Notes under the pieces: model-generated
Told to the model about the DNA's origin: nothing
Databases searched by the model: none
What the model saw: only the letters and a program-made list of their open reading frames with translations
Position numbers and translations under genes: made by a program
Part shown: positions 37,358-46,910 of the stretch, piece after piece
Layout of the letters: each line of letters starts with the position of its first letter
Position numbering within the stretch: the stretch's first letter is position 1
Assembly (NCBI GenBank): GCA_001600695.1
Contig: BCKQ01000014.1
Location: 289,509 to 353,508, forward strand
Length of the DNA stretch: 64,000 bases
Direction of reading: 5' to 3'
DNA from: Ascoidea asiatica
Lineage: Eukaryota; Ascomycota; Saccharomycetes; Ascoideales; Ascoideaceae

Positions 37358-37750
37358 TGATTTTTTTAAATTATTTTTTTTTAAAAAAATATTAATTTTA
37401 TTTAAATTTAATAATTTTAAATTTGATTTTAAATCTTCACTACAAGCCCACCAAAAAGTATTATCATTATAAAACCAACATAAATTTTTATTATCATTTG
37501 AATCAATATTTTTCTTATTTCTTTTAGATTTAGATTTAGATTTAGTTTTCCTTCTTTTATTTTTATTATTAGTATTAGTATTAGTATTAGTATTAGTATT
37601 AGTAGTATTGTAATTTTCAGTTTCTTTAATTAAATATTTTGCAAAATTATTATTAATTACCATTGCAGGCCAAAATGGATAATTTGAAACTTTAAGTAAA
37701 ACTTGATTACCTGGTTTTAAATTAAAATTTTGGTTTGAAGAATTTACCAT
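35066..37750 (-). CDS. Protein with three PWWP domains, Pdp3-like
   Basis: The protein has 894 residues and three PWWP modules. Module 1 has GNQVLLKVSNYPFWPAMVI with W27; module 2 has GERILFKVPSYPSWPAMIV with W535; module 3 has GDRVLIKFEKDLIWPGMII with W779. Each continues as in yeast Pdp3 (WFYNDNTFWW, WFYNDSTFHW, FYEDS) and closes with the same tail, LILAYKHAKKFNNLIKFYNY, LIIAYEDSLKFNTLEKFYNY and LISAFNASLNFNSIEKFYKY. PWWP domains bind H3K36-methylated nucleosomes; S. cerevisiae Pdp3 belongs to the NuA3b acetyltransferase complex and has one. The linkers are Asn-, Glu- and Asp-rich, with GAA-type repeats (NENENENENE near 700). The gene could be a Pdp3 orthologue that gained domains by internal duplication; no orthologue name is certain. 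Confidence 0.88.
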
Positions 37751-38462
37751 TTTTTTTTTTTAAAATAACATATTAATTAAAATGAATAGCAAAATTTCTA
37801 GAATTTTTTATTAGATTATTTAGCTTTTAAAATATTTTATATATATATATAATTTAAATATAATTTAAATATAATTTTTATAGAGAATATGAATAATTTA
37901 ATGAATATATAGTAGAGTGAGTATAAGTTAGTTAAATATTTGAATAAAAATATTAAGCGCCAGAGTTGGCAGATAATAAATGGATTTTTAGAATTAAAAG
38001 GAAGTGTTTTTATTTATTTCGGATTCAAAAGCAGCAAAAGAAAGAAGATAAGCAAAATGAGAGCAGAAAAGAAAGGAACAGAAACCATTTGCAGTAAACA
38101 CAACAAGCAATGAAGAAAGCAATAAAGATAGCAATAAAGATAGCGGTACGAGGAGTGACCAAACAGTATCACGTGGTGACATGTCAGGTGACTAGTTTCA
38201 GGTTGCTCAGTTGGATTTATTTTCAAAATAGTCGCCACTTTTATGGGTCTTTTGATTACTACAGTGCTATTATATTTATTATTATAATATTGTTATTATA
38301 ATATTGTTATTATATGGTTTATATAGAAAATAGAAAAGTATTGAAAGTATTAAAAGTAATCATGAGAAAGAGAATAGTCATAAGGTCATAAAGTCATAAA
38401 GTCATAAAGTCATTAGTTACATAGTAAAAGCATTAAAGTATTAATTAATTGATAATATTAAT
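37751..38462. other. Intergenic, no gene; short tandem repeat
   Basis: This is the upstream region of the PWWP gene and downstream of the CxxC gene. It holds a GTCATAAAG 9-bp repeat at 38377-38413 (about four units). Open frames near 38000-38300 on both strands overlap and match nothing I know. Confidence 0.5.
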
Positions 38463-38861
38463 TTATGTTATTAATTTATGTTTTAAAACTTTTATAATAC
38501 ATTGATTTTCACTCAAATTAAAAGAAGATGATCTTAATGGGTTTAATGGTTTTAAAGGATTAAAAGATTTTAAAGATTTCAGACTATTAAAAGAATTAAA
38601 TGAATTTGATCTACTATTACTTTCACTATTATTATTAATATTATTAATATTATTAATATTATTAATATTATTATTATTATCTAAAGAACTAAAAAATTGA
38701 CAATTCATACAAAATATATGTTTACATTTTTTACAAAAATTTAAATCATCAAAATTTAATTCAAAATTTAATTCTTTTGGTAATTTATTATCATTTAAAC
38801 AATTTGAACATTTCCAATAATCATTAATTTGAGATTTTGATCTATTATAAAATTTTACCAT
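38463..38861 (-). CDS. Small protein with three CxxC pairs, unknown function
   Basis: The protein has 132 residues. Three pairs are visible: C18-x2-C21, C43-x2-C46 and C51-x2-C54, in WKCSNC, FCKKCKH and IFCMNC. The first four cysteines, or pairs one and two with the third as a partial site, could bind zinc. The middle is an Asn/Ser run (about 60-85) and the C-terminus is Ser/Lys/Leu-rich. Similar short WxCxxC...CxxCxHxxC proteins occur in fungi, but I do not recognise a named family. Third-position bias and the clean start context support a real gene. Confidence 0.6.
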   Translation of the reverse strand: MVKFYNRSKSQINDYWKCSNCLNDNKLPKELNFELNFDDLNFCKKCKHIFCMNCQFFSSLDNNNNINNINNINNINNNSESNSRSNSFNSFNSLKSLKSFNPLKPLNPLRSSSFNLSENQCIIKVLKHKLIT

Positions 38862-39229
38862 TTTTAAAAATTAATTATTTATTTATATGTTATATGATAT
38901 ATGATATATGATATATGATTTATGATTTATAAGTTTTGATTATTTAAGTAATTAAGTAGTTAATTGATTGATAAGATTGAATAAATGAATAAATTGTAAA
39001 TAAAGTAATTGAAAATAAATATTTTATTAAAGGAATATTCATTACTTTATATTAATTTGATTTGAGATACATTTGAAAGATTCAAGATTTACATTTCATA
39101 TATTTAAAGTAATTAAAGTAATTAAAGTAACTAAAGTAATCAAGGGAATTAATGGAGTTAATTACTATTCTAAGGGTTAATAACTGTTTAGTCATTTGCA
39201 TTATTAATATTAATAATATCAATAAACAG

Positions 39230-39600
39230 AAATCGAGTTGGAATCTTCAGATCTTCGCGGTCCAGAATCAGCCGCACTCGGAAAGACCCGGCTTTGGTCC
39301 CATCCGCTGCGATGTTTCTCGGACTTCCCTCTCTCTCGGACCACGCCTGTTTCCGAAGCGCCTGTGACAAATCTCAGATGATTGCTGCCCACAAATAGGA
39401 CGCAGGTTGCCAAGAAAGTAATTCAAGGACATTGTTTCGGATACTACTTCATACATATTCTAGTTCCCGTCCGTTCCGAGTACTTCGGATTTATACCGGG
39501 TACTTACCGGATATAGGGGGTTGCTTATTCCGTTTTCTTTGCACAGTGCACTACTGCGCTGACTCAGTGCTTTGTCAGCGCTACAACAAGACCTTTTTCT
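39230..39600 (+). ncRNA. Candidate structured RNA gene (GC-rich island)
   Basis: About 370 bases near 50% GC stand in DNA that is otherwise mostly A and T. It holds hairpins TCCGA/TCGGA at 39475-39489, CCGG/CCGG at 39496-39510 and a perfect 8-bp stem GCGCTGAC (39556-39563) / GTCAGCGC (39574-39581). A TTTTT run at 39594-39598 follows, as for an RNA polymerase III terminator. No long frame has a protein match; several short frames on both strands overlap here. I could not match it to SRP, RNase P, RNase MRP or U snRNAs. It could instead be a promoter island of EMC2. Confidence 0.3.
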
Positions 39601-39802
39601 CTTATTTCATTATTTTGGCTGTTTTATTACTACTGTAGCTTATGGGAATAATAAAAGTAAACTAAAACATATTTGACAGATAACTAAATAATGATAATCA
39701 TAATCATAATAACAATAATGATAATGATAATGATATAGAATAGAAGAATATAACTTAAAATAATAGAATATAATATAATATATTATATTATCATATACAA
39801 TA

Positions 39803-40927
39803 ATGTCAAATTTAAAAATTAAAGAAAGATTATTAACTGTTCAAAGATTAGGACTTTATAATACTTTACCACCAAAAATTTTAAAAAAATTATATTTTGA
39901 AAATGATTTAATTTTAAATTCAATTGAAAAAAATATAAATGATTTAGAATTATATAATCTTATGGAATTACAATTTTATTTATCTTTAATTATGAATAAA
40001 AATTTAGAAGCAAAATTAATGTTACAAAGATTATTTGATAAATTTTCAATAAATAATAATAATAATATTAATAATATTAATAATATTGATATTAATGAAA
40101 CTAGTAATATAAATGAAAATGAAAATGAAAAATTATTATTATTAAATTCAATATATTTAGAATCTAATAAAGGTTATGAATTTGCTTTAAATTATTTAAT
40201 TAAAGTTTCAAAAAATAAAAATAATTTATTTTTATTAACAAGAAGAAAAATTTATTTATCAAATAAAATTAATCAAAAAAATTTACTTTTAACAAATTCA
40301 AATTCAAATATAAAAATTAAAAATAAAAATAAAAATAATTTAATTAAAAATTTAGAAATTTATAATAATTATACAAAAGATTTATCACTTTATTTAAATA
40401 TTAATCCAATTGATTGTCAATCATGGTTTGAATTATCTGAAATTTATTTAAAATTAGGTAATTATAAAAAATCAATTTTTTCAATTCAAGAAATTTTAAT
40501 TAATTATCCTTTTGCTTATAATATTATTTCAAAATTAGCTTTAATTCATTTATCTTATTCATATAAAATTTTATTTGATAATTCAATAATTAATAAAAAT
40601 TATTCTCAAAATATTATTGATAATTTTTATAATAATTATAAATTATCATTAAAATATTTTTTAAAATCAATTGAATTAAATGAATATAATTTAAAAAGTT
40701 GGTGTGGAATTTTAAATTTAACAAATTTTAAAAAATTTAATAAAATTTTTGAAAAAAATAAAAATTTAATTAAAAAATTTGAAAATAATAATGATTTATT
40801 AAATTTTAAAAAATTAAATAATTTATCAATTTTAAAAATTAATTATATTATTAATAATAAACTTTCAAATGATTTTGATATAAATTTAGCTAAAAATTTC
40901 TTAAATTCTATAAATAATGATAAATAA
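39803..40927 (+). CDS. EMC2: ER membrane protein complex subunit 2 (TPR protein)
   Basis: The protein has 374 residues. The TPR array typical of EMC2 is seen in LSLYLNINPIDCQSWFELSE, then IYLKLGNYKKSIFSIQEIL, INYPFAYNIISKLALIHL and SLKYFLKSIELNEYNLKSW, corresponding to DxQAWxELAEIY, YxKAxFCxEEL and ALKYYxRSLELN. EMC2 is a soluble subunit on the cytosolic face of the EMC, which inserts tail-anchored and multispanning proteins into the ER membrane. The protein is Asn/Ile/Lys-rich, with an Asn run near 78-100. It is longer than the S. cerevisiae subunit (about 290). EMC4 lies 5 kb away. The call rests on the TPR pattern, so it is less certain than EMC4. Confidence 0.75.
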   Translation: MSNLKIKERLLTVQRLGLYNTLPPKILKKLYFENDLILNSIEKNINDLELYNLMELQFYLSLIMNKNLEAKLMLQRLFDKFSINNNNNINNINNIDINETSNINENENEKLLLLNSIYLESNKGYEFALNYLIKVSKNKNNLFLLTRRKIYLSNKINQKNLLLTNSNSNIKIKNKNKNNLIKNLEIYNNYTKDLSLYLNINPIDCQSWFELSEIYLKLGNYKKSIFSIQEILINYPFAYNIISKLALIHLSYSYKILFDNSIINKNYSQNIIDNFYNNYKLSLKYFLKSIELNEYNLKSWCGILNLTNFKKFNKIFEKNKNLIKKFENNNDLLNFKKLNNLSILKINYIINNKLSNDFDINLAKNFLNSINNDK

Positions 40928-41010
40928 ATTTACTTACTTTCTTTCAATAAATTATTTTATAAATATTGTAATATTGTAATTATTGTAATTATTGTAATAT
41001 TATAGTAGAA

Positions 41011-41110
41011 AAAGGGTAATTTTAAGTTAAAAAACCATTCCGAGGGTAATTCAACCATATTGGGTAACTAGTAAAACTTTATATCCGGAGATACGAGGGT
41101 TCCCAATTCA
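41011..41110 (+). promoter_or_regulatory. Cluster of GGGTAA motifs upstream of CSN5
   Basis: GGGTAA occurs three times (about 41016, 41043 and 41074), within 250 bases of the CSN5 start. GGGTAA is the core of the Reb1 site in S. cerevisiae (CGGGTAA). Identity of the factor here is an inference. Confidence 0.35.
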
Positions 41111-41255
41111 GTTTCAATTTCAATTACAATTTCAATTTCAAATTTAAAACAATTTAACACTAAAATAATAATAATTTAAAAAGATAATTGATTAAAGAAT
41201 TAATGATTAGATGATAATATTTTAAATTTAATCAATCAATCAATCATATATTATA

Positions 41256-42780
41256 ATGGAATCAATAAATCCTGATTTAACTTCTTTTCCAATTCAATCT
41301 TCATGTTCAGATAATCTATTAAAAATATTATTAGAAAATAAATTTAAAAAAAATAAAATTATAGATTTAAAAGATTTATTAAATCAATCAATCAATTCAA
41401 TTAAAAAAAATAATTATAATAATCAAGAATTTGAAGATGAAGATGAAGAAGTAATAGTAGAATTTGAAGATAAACAAGAAAAATTTCAAAATAATGATGA
41501 TAAAGATAAAGATAAAGATAAAGAAAAAATTAAAATTAATGATGATTTAATAATAAATATGGATGATGAAGATGAATTAAATTTTATTTCAAATAATTCA
41601 TATAATTTAAATAATTATGAACCAAATTCTTTATTAAATTTAAAACCATGGAAAAATGATTTTAATTTTTTTAAAAATGTATTCATTTCAAATTTATCTT
41701 TAATTAAAATCTCAATTCATAGTATTCTTGGTGGTAATATTGAAGTTATGGGTATGTTAATTGGTAAAATTTATAAAAATTCTTTAATTATTATGGATAT
41801 TTATTCATTACCTGTTCAAGGTACAGAAACAAGAGTTAATGCTCAAGAAGATGCTTATGAATATATGGCAAATTATTTAGATTCTTTAAAATATTTAGGT
41901 TATAGAAATGAAAATATTATTGGTTGGTATCATTCACATCCTGGTTATGGATGTTGGTTATCAGGTATTGATGTTGCAACTCAATATCTTAATCAAACTC
42001 ATCAAGATCCTTATTTAGCTATAGTCATTGATCCAAAAAAATCTTTAAATCAAGGTTTAATTGAAATTGGCGCTTTTAGAACTTATCCAAATAATTATAA
42101 TATTAATTCAGATGATAATATCACTAATAATGATAATAATAATAGTAATGAAAATAGTAAAAAAAATTCAAATGTACCAGTCTCAAAACTTAATGATTTT
42201 GGTATTCATTCAAATAGATATTATTCATTAAATATAAAAGTTTTTAAAAATAATAAAGATAATAAAATTTTGAATTTATTAAAAAAAAGTTTTTGGTCAT
42301 CAAATTTATTAATTGATAATTTAAAAATTATTGATGATGAAAAAAATTTAAATGAAACTTTAGATATTCTAAATGATTCATTTAATTCAAAACAAATTTT
42401 AAATAAAAAGTTTTTTGATAAATCTACTTTAAAAAGATCAGGTTTATCATCATTTAATAATAATTATAATGAAAGTGATATTGATAATATTAGTGATAAT
42501 GATAATAATAATGATAACGATAATGATAACAATAATGATATTGATATAGATAATGAAATTGATATTGATAGTGAAGAATATAGTGATAATGAAAATGAAG
42601 GTGATAATAATGAAGATAATAATTCAAAATTTTATCATGCTATTAAAACAAAAAGAGATAACTCAAATTTAAATAAAAAAATTTATGGAATTGAAAAATT
42701 TTCAAAAAAATTATTAGGTAAGAAAAAAAAGTTAAAAAAAAATACAACAATAATTGATAATGAAAGAATAGTAATCTTTG

Positions 42781-42812
<32 letters not shown>

Positions 42813-43127
42813 GATAATGATATAGATATTGATAATGAGGAAAATAATGACAATGGCGATGACAAGGATGAAGAATATTCAAATTTTGGATCTTTTTTTC
42901 TAAAAACTAAATCAATTTCAAGATCAAATACAGATATTTCTTTAAATGATGATAAAATATTTGGAAATGAAACTAACAGAAGAAATTTAATTTGGGAAAA
43001 AGAATCAAAAATTATAAAAAAAAATGATATTTTTATTGATGATCTAGTAAAAGATGCAAAAGTTCTTTCAACAATAGAAACGAGTAAATTACTAACACTT
43101 GAAGTTCAAGAATCCCTTTTTTCATAA
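41256..43127 (+). CDS. RRI1: COP9 signalosome subunit 5 (deneddylase), Rri1/Csn5-like
   Basis: The protein has 623 residues. The MPN+/JAMM metalloprotease core lies at about 150-275: IEVMGMLIGK with Glu163, then HSHPGYGCWLSGID with His226, His228, Ser236 and Asp239. The spacing (63, 2, 8, 3) is close to human CSN5 (62, 2, 8, 3). QEDAYEYMANY and HQDPYLAIVIDP are also CSN5-type rather than Rpn11-type. CSN5 removes Rub1/NEDD8 from cullins. The N-terminus (1-130) and a long C-terminal extension (about 375-623) are acidic and Asn/Asp-rich, making the protein nearly twice the human length. All zinc ligands are present, so activity is expected if a signalosome forms. Confidence 0.93.
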
Positions 43128-43299
43128 TCATTCCTAATTATTCATTCCTAATTATCTTCAAAGATTCTGACTAATTCATATTCAAAATGCTGTAACTTTT
43201 GAAATATTTCTCAGATCGGAAACGAATAAAAAAATAAAATTTCTTTGAAATTGAAATTTGACACTTTTGAATTATAATTTCCTTTTCAGGACTCAACTG

Positions 43300-43450
43300 C
43301 CACAACTTGTCGCAGCTCACTCTCCACAAACAGGCAGAAGAACTCGGCGGGTACTTTCCGTTTTTGGTGGTTTCGGAGTTAAGCATCTCCACACATGGCT
43401 GAAACCACTGTGTGATTGGTGGGATTATCCGCGGATGACCTAGCTTTAAG
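43300..43450 (+). other. GC-rich island with 5S rRNA-like segments
   Basis: GGAGTTAAGCATCTCC (internal stem GGAG/CTCC) is followed by GGCTGAAACCAC, GTGTGATTGGTGGGATTATC and GCGGATGACCTAG. These parallel, in order, the 3' half of yeast 5S rRNA (GTTAAGC, GCCTGACCGAG, TGTAGTGGGTGACC, ACGCGAAACCTAGG). The 5' half fits poorly and there are insertions, so at best it is a 5S pseudogene. It lies between CSN5 and the transporter gene. Confidence 0.25.
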
Positions 43451-43656
43451 CTTCACTAGCCATACCTGCCATTCAAGAGGCTACTTTTGTGGCTATTTTT
43501 ATCAAAATCAGCCACTCTTTTTTTTTCTCTCAAAATATTTCGCGAGTTTACAAAAAAAAACCTCCAAAAATAAATTATAAAACCGAGAAATTATCGCTTT
43601 TGGATCAAAAAAACTAATTGAAGAGGAAATACATTTACAATACAAAAAATTAAGAA

Positions 43657-44943
43657 ATGAGTGAAAATACTATAAAAATGAAGCAGGATACAGATGAAAC
43701 TGATGTAACAACAAAGAGTTATTATTTTGAAGATTTAAGAGAAATTTTACTCAAAAATTTTCATCCAATGTAGGTTTAATTTTTATTTGCTGAAAAATAT
43801 TCAAATAAATTTCAAATTATTAACATTTATATTTTTATATTCTTTTTCAATAAAATTTATAGATGGTTTGTTTCAATTATGGGAACAGGAATCTCTTCTG
43901 CAATTTTATATAAATTTCCATTTGAAGCTGAATGGTTACGAATCTGTGGTTTAATAATGTGGGGAATTTGTATATTTCTTTACCTTTTAACAACAATAAT
44001 TTTTTGTTTACAATTAATTTATTATCCAAGTTCAATACATGAACATTTTTTCACTTTAAAAAATGCTCCATTTTTAGGTTGTTATCCAATGGGATTTTCA
44101 ACGATTGTTAATATGACATATTTAGTTTCGAAAAAAAAATGGATAATTGGAGTTTATACACTTTGGTGGATTTCAGTTTTTTTGTCTTTAGCAACAGCAT
44201 GGTTAGTTACATTTTTTGTTCAATGGAAAGCAAAAATTTCAAATGAAAATTTACATTCAACTTTATTATTGCCAGTTGTTGCTTTAACAGTTGCAGCATC
44301 TTCTGGTGGAATTTTTACATTAGATTTACCTTTACATTTACAATTATCAACAATGGTAATTTGTTATTTATTATGGGCAAATGCAATTGCATTAGCAATT
44401 TTTATAATTTCTGTATATTTTTGGAAATTATATGTACATAAAATGCCAAAGGCTGATTTAAGATTTTCTTCATTTTTACCAGTTGGTGTACTTGGTCAAG
44501 GTGCTTATGGTATAATGTTATTAGGTAAAAATGTTCATGATTACATTTTAAATCATGATTCAAATTCCTCATATGTCCCAAATAGTCAAATTGAAATTAT
44601 TGTTGCAAATATTTTCTTGTATTTTGGTCTTTTTAGTTCATTATTTTTAATTGCAAATGGATTTTGTTTTACATTTTTTGCAGTTTGTACTTGTATATTT
44701 AATGGTAAAACAAAATTTTCAAAACCATGGTGGGCAATGACTTTCCCTTTAGGTACAATGTCATTATCAACGACTGAAATTTATAGAATTTTTGGTTGGA
44801 AATCTTTTCAATATATTGGTGCAATTTATGGTGCAACTTTAATCATAATAACAATAACTTGTCTAATAAATTCACTTTATTATGAATTTCCTGTTGAAAT
44901 TTTTCAATTAAAAAAATCAAATTCTAAAAAATACGCTGCTTGA
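43657..44943 (+). CDS. SSU1: SSU1/MAE1-family membrane transporter (likely sulfite efflux), one intron
   Basis: Exon 1 is 43657-43769 and exon 2 is 43863-44943 (113 + 1081 bases, 397 codons plus stop). Splicing joins KNFHP to WFVSIMGTGISSAILY, giving the family motif FHPxWFxxxMGTGIxS, which strongly supports the exon. The protein has about ten hydrophobic segments. GVLGQGAYGIMLLG and KPWWAMTFPLGTMSLSTTEIY match the SSU1 branch (PVGPLGQGxxxI and WWxxxFPxGTxxLS). Ssu1 exports sulfite across the plasma membrane; other members of the family carry dicarboxylates, so the substrate is inferred. Without the intron the coding start would be at an internal ATG (43879) that cuts off the first transmembrane motif. 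Confidence 0.88.
43770..43862 (+). other. Spliceosomal intron in the SSU1-like gene
   Basis: It is 93 nt, with 5' site GTAGGT, branch-like TATTAAC at 43818-43824 and 3' site TTATAG. The 5' site departs from the yeast GTATGT at the fourth base. Removing it restores the conserved motif across the junction and keeps frame. Confidence 0.8.
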
Positions 44944-45173
44944 AATTCTTTTTTTCTTGTTTTTTTAAGCTTTTTTCTCAGTTTTCTTTTTCAAGTTCTT
45001 TAAGTTCTTTGCTTACTTTTTTTTTTTTTTCTATTACTTCTCTTTTTTTAATGATTTTTCATTTATTTCAAGTAAAATTCTAATATTTATATAAAATTAT
45101 TCACTATAATATAATTATCTATTAATATAAGTTAATTTTAATTTCATTAATAGGAACAATAAAATATTCAATA

Positions 45174-45749
45174 TTATCGCTGAATAGAAAATCCTAAAAA
45201 TTTAAAATCTTTTGGTGGTTCATAAATTTCCCATGTTAACCAATCACTTCTACTATTTGGAATTAAACCCATTTGATTAATTTTATAAACTCCAATAGCC
45301 ATAATACCTAAATTTAAAATTACAAAAAATACTTCACAAACTATAATATCATAAAAATTATTTTGTGTTTTTTTATTAATAAATGGTTTGAATTGATTAT
45401 GAACATTGAAAATTGCTTGTAATGGTCCTGTAAATAACATTAATGTTGTCATTATTGGAATTATTTGTAATGAATTTCCTGTCATATAACTCATAAATAA
45501 ATTCATTGGAATTTGTTTCATTACACCAGAAGCTAATTCCCAAGCTTTTTTACTTTTTAATTCATCTAATTGTTCTTCACTCATTTGTTTTGGAGCTGAT
45601 AATATTGTTTTTTTAGATTTTTTTGAATTTGAATTTGAATTTGAATTTATAATATCAGAATCATCTTCAAAACCTGGAGGTGAAACTATTGAAGGAACTG
45701 TTTCATAAACAGGAGGATCTATAAGATCTTTATCCCAACTTCTATTCAT
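45174..45749 (-). CDS. EMC4: ER membrane protein complex subunit 4
   Basis: The protein has 191 residues, against 190 in S. cerevisiae. KQIPMNLFMSYMTGNSLQII followed by PIMTTLMLFTGPLQAIF is the family signature and forms the first membrane hairpin. A second hydrophobic pair is near 135-160, and NQMGLIPNSRSDWLTWE near the end matches the conserved MGLxPxxxxDWLxWE. SPPGFED near residue 30 also aligns. EMC4 is an integral subunit of the EMC insertase. The ATG at 45749 (MNRSWDKD) is chosen because upstream in-frame codons do not include an ATG and its length fits the family. It is divergent with POP7; they share about 340 bases of upstream DNA. Confidence 0.95.
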   Translation of the reverse strand: MNRSWDKDLIDPPVYETVPSIVSPPGFEDDSDIINSNSNSNSKKSKKTILSAPKQMSEEQLDELKSKKAWELASGVMKQIPMNLFMSYMTGNSLQIIPIMTTLMLFTGPLQAIFNVHNQFKPFINKKTQNNFYDIIVCEVFFVILNLGIMAIGVYKINQMGLIPNSRSDWLTWEIYEPPKDFKFLGFSIQR

Positions 45750-46089
45750 TACTGATAATTTAAATACTTTTAGATAACTTTTAGCTTGTAATTTATCTAC
45801 ATATATCACTTTACTGTGTATAAAATTGTTTATTAATGCTTACTAAACTTGTCTTTATCCTTCTTATCAATACAAATTATAATACAAATCTCAGAAGGAA
45901 CCTCAAGAAATTACCCTGCCGTATAATATTGCTGCACTGAAACTTCACGTTTATTCTAATTTAGTGATTTAGGGTAGGTTAACAGAATAATTTTGAGATT
46001 ATTTTTAGAATAAATTTAAATTCAATAAATTATCAATATTTAAAGAAGAATTAAAAAAAAAAAGAATAGTTAAATAAACATTGTTTATA

Positions 46090-46689
46090 ATGCATAAGAA
46101 TAAAAGGATAAATGGTAAATTTATAAAGCATTCATCTATTGGTAATCCTTTTTCAATATCAGCTATTGATACAACATTTAAAATAACTGCAAAATCAAGC
46201 TTAATTGCAGCTTTAAAAAAAATTGAAAAAAAATTAATTAAATTAACAAAAAATAATCAGTATAATAAATTCTTAAAAGTATTGGGTTTATCACAATGTA
46301 TTTCAAAAGTTTTGAAAATTTCTGATTATTTTCAAAAAAAAGGTTATAAAATTGAAATTAGAAGTTTAACAGTTAAAGTTCTTGATGAATTTGAGGTTTC
46401 CAATAATAATAAATCAAAAAGCAATAATTTAGATTCAGGAGGAAATAAAGAAAAGAAAATAGACGATAATAACAATCAGACTGATAATAACAATCAGACT
46501 GATAATAGTCAAACCGATGTTGCTATGACTGATGAAATGAATGAACCTGTTAAATTCAGTGCTTTAGACAAATTATTGGGAAGTGATTATGATAGTGATA
46601 TAGATAAAGAAAATAATGAAGAGGAAGATTACGAGACTTTATATCAGAAAAGATCAATAACTGGAATTGAATTAAGAATATTTGCATAA
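46090..46689 (+). CDS. POP7: RNase P/MRP subunit Pop7 (Rpp20-like, Alba fold)
   Basis: The protein has 199 residues. The Alba-like core covers about 30-110: SLIAALKKIEKKL, then KVLGLSQCISKVLKISDYFQ and KGYKIEIRSLTVKVLDE, corresponding to VxGMGKAVEKTLxLxxxF and IEVxTxTxxVLDE of Pop7. The very end, KRSITGIELRIFA, matches KRAVSGVELRIYV of S. cerevisiae Pop7. An Asn/Asp/Gln-rich insertion (about 117-165) accounts for the extra length over the 140-residue yeast protein. Pop7 pairs with Pop6 and binds the P3 domain of RNase P and MRP RNA, which process tRNA and rRNA precursors. The ATG at 46090 is the first in frame. Confidence 0.92.
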   Translation: MHKNKRINGKFIKHSSIGNPFSISAIDTTFKITAKSSLIAALKKIEKKLIKLTKNNQYNKFLKVLGLSQCISKVLKISDYFQKKGYKIEIRSLTVKVLDEFEVSNNNKSKSNNLDSGGNKEKKIDDNNNQTDNNNQTDNSQTDVAMTDEMNEPVKFSALDKLLGSDYDSDIDKENNEEEDYETLYQKRSITGIELRIFA

Positions 46690-46910
46690 ATTATTATACT
46701 TTCAAAAAACATTAGTGAAAAAAGAACGAAGTTTTTACACTTTCACTGGATATTTTATTATATTTTATTTATTGGGAGAAACTTAAAAAAACTTATATTT
46801 ATATATAAATTGTAAACTAAAGAACCCTTTTTTTTTTTTTTTTTATTAGAATGTTATTAATAATTTGTTAAAATTGAACTTCCCTTATTATTTTAATTAA
46901 GTGAAAAAAA

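Noticed and set aside
39497-39580. GTACTTACCGG resembling the 5' end of U1 snRNA
   Set aside because: Beyond this short match, the U1 stem-loops and Sm site do not follow.
43879-44943. SSU1-like gene starting at the ATG at 43879 without an intron
   Set aside because: That start omits the conserved FHPxWF segment, which a spliced upstream exon supplies in frame.
45750-45809. Longer N-terminus for EMC4
   Set aside because: It would need a GTG start; the ATG at 45749 gives the usual family length.
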